DNA from: Lawsonibacter sp.
GTDB lineage: Bacteria > Bacillota > Clostridia > Oscillospirales > Oscillospiraceae
Reading direction: 5' to 3'
DNA: 10,036 bases
Assembly (NCBI GenBank): GCA_022798155.1
Contig: JAAWLY010000074.1
Span: 1-10,036 of the forward strand
Position numbers and translations under genes: made by a program. Shown one piece after another: positions 6,633-10,036 of this stretch. The notes under the pieces are model-generated. The model worked only from the letters and a program-made list of their open reading frames with translations. It did no database searches and was not told the DNA's origin. Within the stretch, counting starts at the first letter, position 1, and every line of letters begins with the position of its first letter.

Positions 6633-7873
6633 AAAAAACAAAACGGTTTTTGATTTCCAACGCGGTTCCGATTCTGTTTGGGGTGCTTTGTATCATTGGC
6701 ATATATCTCTCGGGAACGCCCATTTCCACCATTTTGTCCGATCTGGTCAACCGCTTTGACCGGAATATCCTGCTGGTACTCTCGCTCATCATCCCGGCGA
6801 CCTGCGGCCTGGGCATGAACTTCGGTATCGTGTTGGGTGCTATGTGCGGTCAGGTGGGCCTGGTCATTGTGACTATTCTGAATATGTCCGGCATCAGCGC
6901 ACTGCTGCTGGCCGCCCTGATCGCCATGGCTGCCGCCATTCTCTGCGGATTCCTGGCCGGAAAAATTCTGAACCGTACCAAAGGCCAGGAGATGATCACC
7001 AGCATGATCGTTGGCTACTTCTCCAACGGGATCTATCAGTTTATCTTTTTGTTTGTGATTGGCGGGATTATCAAGGTGGAGCACGATATTCTGCTGACAG
7101 GCGGGATCGGCATCAAAAACACCATTGCCCTGGACAATATGCAGTATGGGCTGGATAACCTATCCGTCTTCGGCATGAATACCCGTGTGGACCTGTTTAC
7201 CGGGATTATTTTCTTCAGTATCTTCTTTGCCGTGATGTTCCTGATCGGCGCGCTGATTCACAGGCAGTTTACCAAAAAGCTGGTTGTCCAGCTGGTGGTG
7301 TGCGGCTCGCTGGCGGCGGCCTCCTCGGTTATGACCAAGATGCCCCGGTTCCTGGTGGCAAAGACCTTGATCCGCATTCCAATTCCCACCTTCCTGCTGA
7401 TTGCTCTGGTGTGTTTCCTGATGCAGAAATTTATGAAGACCAAGCTGGGCCAGGACATGCGCGCTGTAGGGCATGACCGGGAGGTGGCGGGCGCCTCCGG
7501 CATCAAAGTGGATCAGGTGCGCATTATTTCTGTCATTATTTCCACGGTGCTGGCTGCCTGGGGACAGATTATCTTCTATCAGAATCTGGGCACGATGGAC
7601 GCCTACTACGGCCATGAGAAGGTGGGAACCTTCTGCGTCGCCGCTATTCTGATTGGCGGGGCCTCTGTGAAGCGGGCCACCATTGGACAGGCCATTTTGG
7701 GCACAATTCTGTTTCATCTGCTCTACACGGTCAGCCCGCTGGCCTCTCAGCAGCTGTTCAGCAGCTCCATGGTGGGCGGCTACTTCCGCATGACGCTGTG
7801 CTATGCGGTCATTGCCATTGCGCTGGTCCTCCACGTCTGGGAGAGCCAGTCCAAGGACCGGGAGCTTCATTAA
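6629..7873 (+). CDS. ABC importer permease 2 (BPD_transp_2), enlarged
   Basis: A 414-residue membrane permease, paralogous to permease 1. Shared landmarks are the N-G-G glycine motif (GLGMNFGIVLG, 60-70), NRTKGQEM (115-122, KGSEM in permease 1), the coupling segment MRAVGHDREVAGASGI (277-292), AAILIGGASVKRATIG (338-353) and a C-terminal SQQLF. Between the KG-EM motif and the coupling segment it has about 64 residues more than permease 1. The extra part includes a hydrophobic stretch at about 188-210, the basic HRQFTKKL (211-218) and a second hydrophobic stretch at 218-232. GGGAGG at 6614-6619 precedes ATG 6629, and the 4-bp overlap implies coupled translation. Family assignment is firm; the role of the added segment is unknown. 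Confidence 0.93.
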   Translation: MKKTKRFLISNAVPILFGVLCIIGIYLSGTPISTILSDLVNRFDRNILLVLSLIIPATCGLGMNFGIVLGAMCGQVGLVIVTILNMSGISALLLAALIAMAAAILCGFLAGKILNRTKGQEMITSMIVGYFSNGIYQFIFLFVIGGIIKVEHDILLTGGIGIKNTIALDNMQYGLDNLSVFGMNTRVDLFTGIIFFSIFFAVMFLIGALIHRQFTKKLVVQLVVCGSLAAASSVMTKMPRFLVAKTLIRIPIPTFLLIALVCFLMQKFMKTKLGQDMRAVGHDREVAGASGIKVDQVRIISVIISTVLAAWGQIIFYQNLGTMDAYYGHEKVGTFCVAAILIGGASVKRATIGQAILGTILFHLLYTVSPLASQQLFSSSMVGGYFRMTLCYAVIAIALVLHVWESQSKDRELH

Positions 7874-7879
7874 AGGATA

Positions 7880-7896
7880 AGGAGGCGACGGGATTG
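7880..7896 (+). promoter_or_regulatory. RBS and TTG start of the serine hydrolase
   Basis: AGGAGG (7880-7885), 8 bases, then TTG (7894-7896). It is the only well-placed start for the hydrolase. Every other complete gene here uses ATG, so the weak start codon may lower its yield relative to the transporter. Confidence 0.8.
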
Positions 7897-9414
7897 AATC
7901 ATTATTTTCAGCGGATCGCTCCCTGGGAGGCGGGGCTTGGTCCGGACCGGCTGATTGAGTTATATCGGTTTTTGTCCAAGCCGGAGATGGGGCTGCACTC
8001 CTTTATGGTGCTGCGCCACGGAAAGGTGGCCTCTGAGGCCTGGTGGACCCCCTATGGGCCGGAAAAACCCCACACTATGTTTTCAGCCAGCAAGACATTT
8101 ACCGGGCTGGCGGCGGGTTTTGCGGTGGAGGAGGGACTTCTGGACCTGGACGACCGGGTGGTAGATTTTTTCTCCGATTACCTCCCGGCCAAGACCTGTG
8201 AAAACATGGAAAAGATGCGGGTACGCCATCTGCTCACCATGACCACCGGCTTTGCCAAGGACCCCCATGATTTTCCCTGGCCCCGCCCAGACGACGTTTT
8301 GGCCACCGGCCCCCACTGCTGCCACCAGGGGATTGAGCAGCCCCAGATCGATTGGGTCCGCAATTTCTTCCACCACTACGTGGCCTATGAGCCGGGAACG
8401 GAGTTTGTCTACTGTACCCACGGAACCTATATGCTTTCCGCCGTGATACAGCGGGCGGTGGGGAAAACCGTCTCCGAATATTTGAACGAAAAACTCTTTC
8501 AGCCCCTTGGAATTGGAACGCCCAGCTGGGAGACCGGCCCTGACGGCTACACGGTCGGCGGATGGGGGCTGATGCTGACCACGGAGCAGCTGGCCGTTGT
8601 GGGCCAGTGGTTGCTGGGCGGCGGAAGCTGGAACGGTGTGCAGCTGCTGTCTGAGCAGTGGATTCGGGACGCCTCATCGGTCCACATCACAATGGATCAC
8701 CTGGACGAGCCCCATATGGCCGGCTACGGCTATCAGATGTGGATTGACCGGCGAGAAGGAGCCTACCATTTCAAGGGGGCGTTTGGCCAGGAGTGTACCG
8801 TGATTCCCGGCAAGGACATGGTGGTCGTCTACACTGGCGGTTCCAGCTCCCAGGCCCGCAGAGAGGCAGCCGAGAAGATTTGGGAGCTGCTGGTTACTCC
8901 CGCGGGCCCGGCTCTTCCCGCGCCTGCGGACCCGGAGGCGCTGTGCCGCCTGACCGCCTCACTGGGCATCCAGCTCCAGGAGGGCACCCCCTCCTGGCAG
9001 AACGAATATGCCGAGCGGTGGAACAAAAAGCGCTACGTCTTTGGGGACAACCGGCTGAATTTCACCTGGCTTTCTCTGGAGTTTGCCCAATCTTTTGACC
9101 AGTGCGACCAATTGACTTTGGGACTTGGAGACCGGTCCTTTACGGTTCCGGTGGGGTTTGGCACCTGGCGGGAGGGGAAAACCTGTGTATCCACCCCGGA
9201 GACCGATACAGACGTATCGATCATTTTTGAGCATGTGTCCTCCTCCGGAGCCTGGCGCGACGGGCATTATTTTATAACACTGTGTTTCGATGAGACCAGT
9301 TACATTAACCAGCTGGATATCTCCTTCCATCCTGGCGGCGTCGTTCTGCGGCACACAAGGAATTGTTCCTTCTTTGCGGCGTCTGATGCAGTGCTGATCG
9401 GTCTGGAAGAGTAA
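7894..9414 (+). CDS. Cytoplasmic serine hydrolase, beta-lactamase (class C) fold
   Basis: A 506-residue penicillin-recognising-type serine hydrolase (PF00144/COG1680). Such enzymes include D-aminopeptidases, esterases and amide or oligomer hydrolases. Nucleophile motif SASK at 64-67 (Ser64, Lys67), Tyr173 of the second motif in VYCTHG, GYGYQMW (277-283), and a third-motif region HFKGAFGQ (292-299) lacking a classic KTG. Residues from about 350 to the end form a separate, apparently beta-rich domain with PVGFGTWREG (419-428) and SGAWRDGHY (451-459) that I cannot assign. There is no signal peptide or membrane segment, so it is cytoplasmic. The start is TTG 7894: AGGAGG at 7880-7885 lies 8 bases upstream and the protein then begins MNHYFQRIAPWE. 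An in-frame ATG at 7798 lies inside the permease gene, and the next ATG would remove conserved sequence. It lies 20 bases after permease 2, the last gene of the operon, so it probably processes the imported ligand. Confidence 0.9.
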   Translation: MNHYFQRIAPWEAGLGPDRLIELYRFLSKPEMGLHSFMVLRHGKVASEAWWTPYGPEKPHTMFSASKTFTGLAAGFAVEEGLLDLDDRVVDFFSDYLPAKTCENMEKMRVRHLLTMTTGFAKDPHDFPWPRPDDVLATGPHCCHQGIEQPQIDWVRNFFHHYVAYEPGTEFVYCTHGTYMLSAVIQRAVGKTVSEYLNEKLFQPLGIGTPSWETGPDGYTVGGWGLMLTTEQLAVVGQWLLGGGSWNGVQLLSEQWIRDASSVHITMDHLDEPHMAGYGYQMWIDRREGAYHFKGAFGQECTVIPGKDMVVVYTGGSSSQARREAAEKIWELLVTPAGPALPAPADPEALCRLTASLGIQLQEGTPSWQNEYAERWNKKRYVFGDNRLNFTWLSLEFAQSFDQCDQLTLGLGDRSFTVPVGFGTWREGKTCVSTPETDTDVSIIFEHVSSSGAWRDGHYFITLCFDETSYINQLDISFHPGGVVLRHTRNCSFFAASDAVLIGLEE

Positions 9415-9420
9415 GGCAAA

Positions 9421-9458
9421 GCTGCCGCAGATAGGATAATCTGCGGCAGCTGTACTTT
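9421..9458 (+). terminator. Operon-end hairpin terminator
   Basis: A perfect 12-bp stem (9421-9432 with 9439-9450) with a 6-base loop begins 6 bases after the hydrolase stop codon. The following T tract is short and interrupted (TGTACTTTT). It should end the transporter operon and separate it from the next gene. Confidence 0.75.
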
Positions 9459-9490
9459 TGCGGCTCTCTCCGACAGGGATACAAAATATT

Positions 9491-9515
9491 TGACAAGATT
9501 TCTTTGCCGTTGTCA
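9491..9515. repeat. Inverted repeat, candidate operator
   Basis: TGACAA (9491-9496) and TTGTCA (9510-9515) are inverted around a 13-base centre. A second pair, CAAGATT (9494-9500) and AATCTTG (9533-9539), overlaps it. Both lie just upstream of the likely promoter of the partial gene at 9618, a position that suits autoregulation. This is inference from position only. Confidence 0.35.
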
Positions 9516-9544
9516 GTAAAATTCGTGCAAATAATCTTGAACTG

Positions 9545-9553
9545 TGATAAAAT
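9545..9553 (+). promoter_or_regulatory. Extended -10 promoter of the downstream gene
   Basis: TGATAAAAT at 9545-9553 is an extended -10. The hexamer 17 bases upstream (GTGCAA, 9525-9530) is a poor -35, so strength may rely on the extended element or an activator. A TTGACA at 9490-9495 has no good -10 at normal spacing. The transcript would start near 9560 and contain a small hairpin (9575-9580 with 9587-9592) before the RBS GGAGG (9606-9610). Confidence 0.5.
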
Positions 9554-9617
9554 GTATTATATGGCATTTGAACATTCCCGGGATTGCGGGGATACAGCGC
9601 AAAATGGAGGGGTTACG

Positions 9618-10036
9618 ATGGCGTCAGACACTAAGGTTTATCGGGTAGCAATGCTGCTGCGTGCGGATCGAAACCGGGTAAAGGAAATTCTGGGCAACCA
9701 ATATTTGGACTGTACGTTTGACTATTATACAGTCAATTCGCTGGAGGAGGTCCGCGCTGTCTGCCTGGAGGTCCGGGATATATATGATGGCATCTTAACC
9801 AGCGGTCTGTTTTCCCATCAGGTTGTTTCCTGCTATTCCTCGGAAAGCAGCATCCCGCACCGCTACTTTGCGGCCTCGGTGGAAAACTATTACCGGCAGA
9901 TTCTTCTCCAGACCATGCACAACCCAGACCTCAGCTTGGGGGGCATCCACCTTGACTTGATGACCGAGCATCAAAATCTGCCCGACATTCTGGAGGAAAA
10001 CCGGCTTGGTCCCCTGATGCAGGAGGAGCGCACCGT
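9618..10036 (+). CDS. Unrecognised protein, probable regulator sensor domain; 3' end missing
   Basis: The frame is open from ATG 9618 to the window end, 139 codons without a stop. GGAGG (9606-9610) lies 7 bases upstream. The frame could extend back to ATG 9552 but that has no RBS and overlaps the promoter. There is no signal peptide or membrane segment. The visible part is a mixed alpha/beta domain: VYRVAMLL (residues 7-14), the segment SLEEVRAVCLEVRDIYDGIL (41-60), then TSGLFSHQVVS, SIPHRYF, SVENYYRQIL, and GGIHLDLM near 117-124. The YDG-L-SG-F-HQ...YF...YYR layout resembles ligand-sensing N-terminal domains I have seen in clostridial HTH regulators, but the match is weak and any DNA-binding domain would be outside the window. 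Its place right after the operon, behind its own promoter with inverted repeats, fits a local regulator. No function is assigned with confidence. Confidence 0.6.
   Translation, partial: MASDTKVYRVAMLLRADRNRVKEILGNQYLDCTFDYYTVNSLEEVRAVCLEVRDIYDGILTSGLFSHQVVSCYSSESSIPHRYFAASVENYYRQILLQTMHNPDLSLGGIHLDLMTEHQNLPDILEENRLGPLMQEERT

Noticed and set aside
7160..7870. Open frame of 236 codons on the minus strand
   Set aside because: Antisense of permease 2; polar composition without motifs or RBS.
7798..7893. ATG 7798 as hydrolase start
   Set aside because: It lies inside the permease 2 gene without an RBS; the resulting N-terminus is out-of-frame permease sequence.
9552..9617. Upstream in-frame ATGs for the partial regulator gene
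   Set aside because: They overlap the probable -10 element and lack an RBS; ATG 9618 has GGAGG at good spacing.
1..10036. CRISPR arrays, transposases, tRNA or rRNA genes
   Set aside because: No regularly spaced repeats, transposase motifs, IS ends, or tRNA/rRNA sequence signatures were seen.

Overview
The window looks like a moderately GC-rich chromosome from a Gram-positive gut-type clostridium (Oscillospiraceae-like). The evidence is near-perfect AGGAGG ribosome binding sites before almost every gene, a lipoprotein-type binding protein with a short Clostridia-style signal peptide, GC-rich coding DNA separated by AT-rich promoters, and compact hairpin-plus-T-tract terminators. Genus assignment is inference only.

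Layout. 1-729 is the 3' part of a biotin-protein ligase gene (birA type), closed by a strong hairpin terminator (779-815) that is T-rich on both sides. 816-1306 has no intact gene. It holds the decayed remnant of a CocE/NonD (X-Pro dipeptidyl-peptidase-like) hydrolase, broken by frameshifts and a stop codon. 1307-2521 on the minus strand is an intact M20-family amidohydrolase/peptidase. 2522-2718 is an AT-rich control region with promoter-like elements on both strands facing each other, three helically phased GTTCTTT repeats and a dyad.

Rightward from there runs one probable operon. It encodes a DUF3798-type substrate-binding lipoprotein (2719-3918), a hairpin attenuator/terminator (3947-3984), a double ABC ATPase of the RbsA/MglA/YufO type (4004-5590), two paralogous BPD_transp_2 permeases (5595-6632 and 6629-7873, overlapping by 4 bp) and a cytoplasmic beta-lactamase-fold serine hydrolase that starts at TTG (7894-9414). 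A 12-bp hairpin terminator follows at 9421-9456. A new promoter region with inverted repeats then precedes an incomplete gene (9618 to the window end) that I read, weakly, as the N-terminal sensor part of a regulator.

Working together. The lipoprotein should capture a small ligand outside the membrane, and the ATPase with the two permeases should import it. The operon's serine hydrolase and the divergent M20 enzyme, both without signal peptides, are placed to cleave it in the cytoplasm. The substrate is unknown. Two amide/ester-type hydrolases beside an importer suggest an N-acyl amino acid, short or modified peptide, or similar conjugate rather than a plain sugar, although the transporter architecture is of the sugar/nucleoside class. 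This import-and-cleave locus with a binding protein of uncharacterised specificity is the most interesting part of the window.
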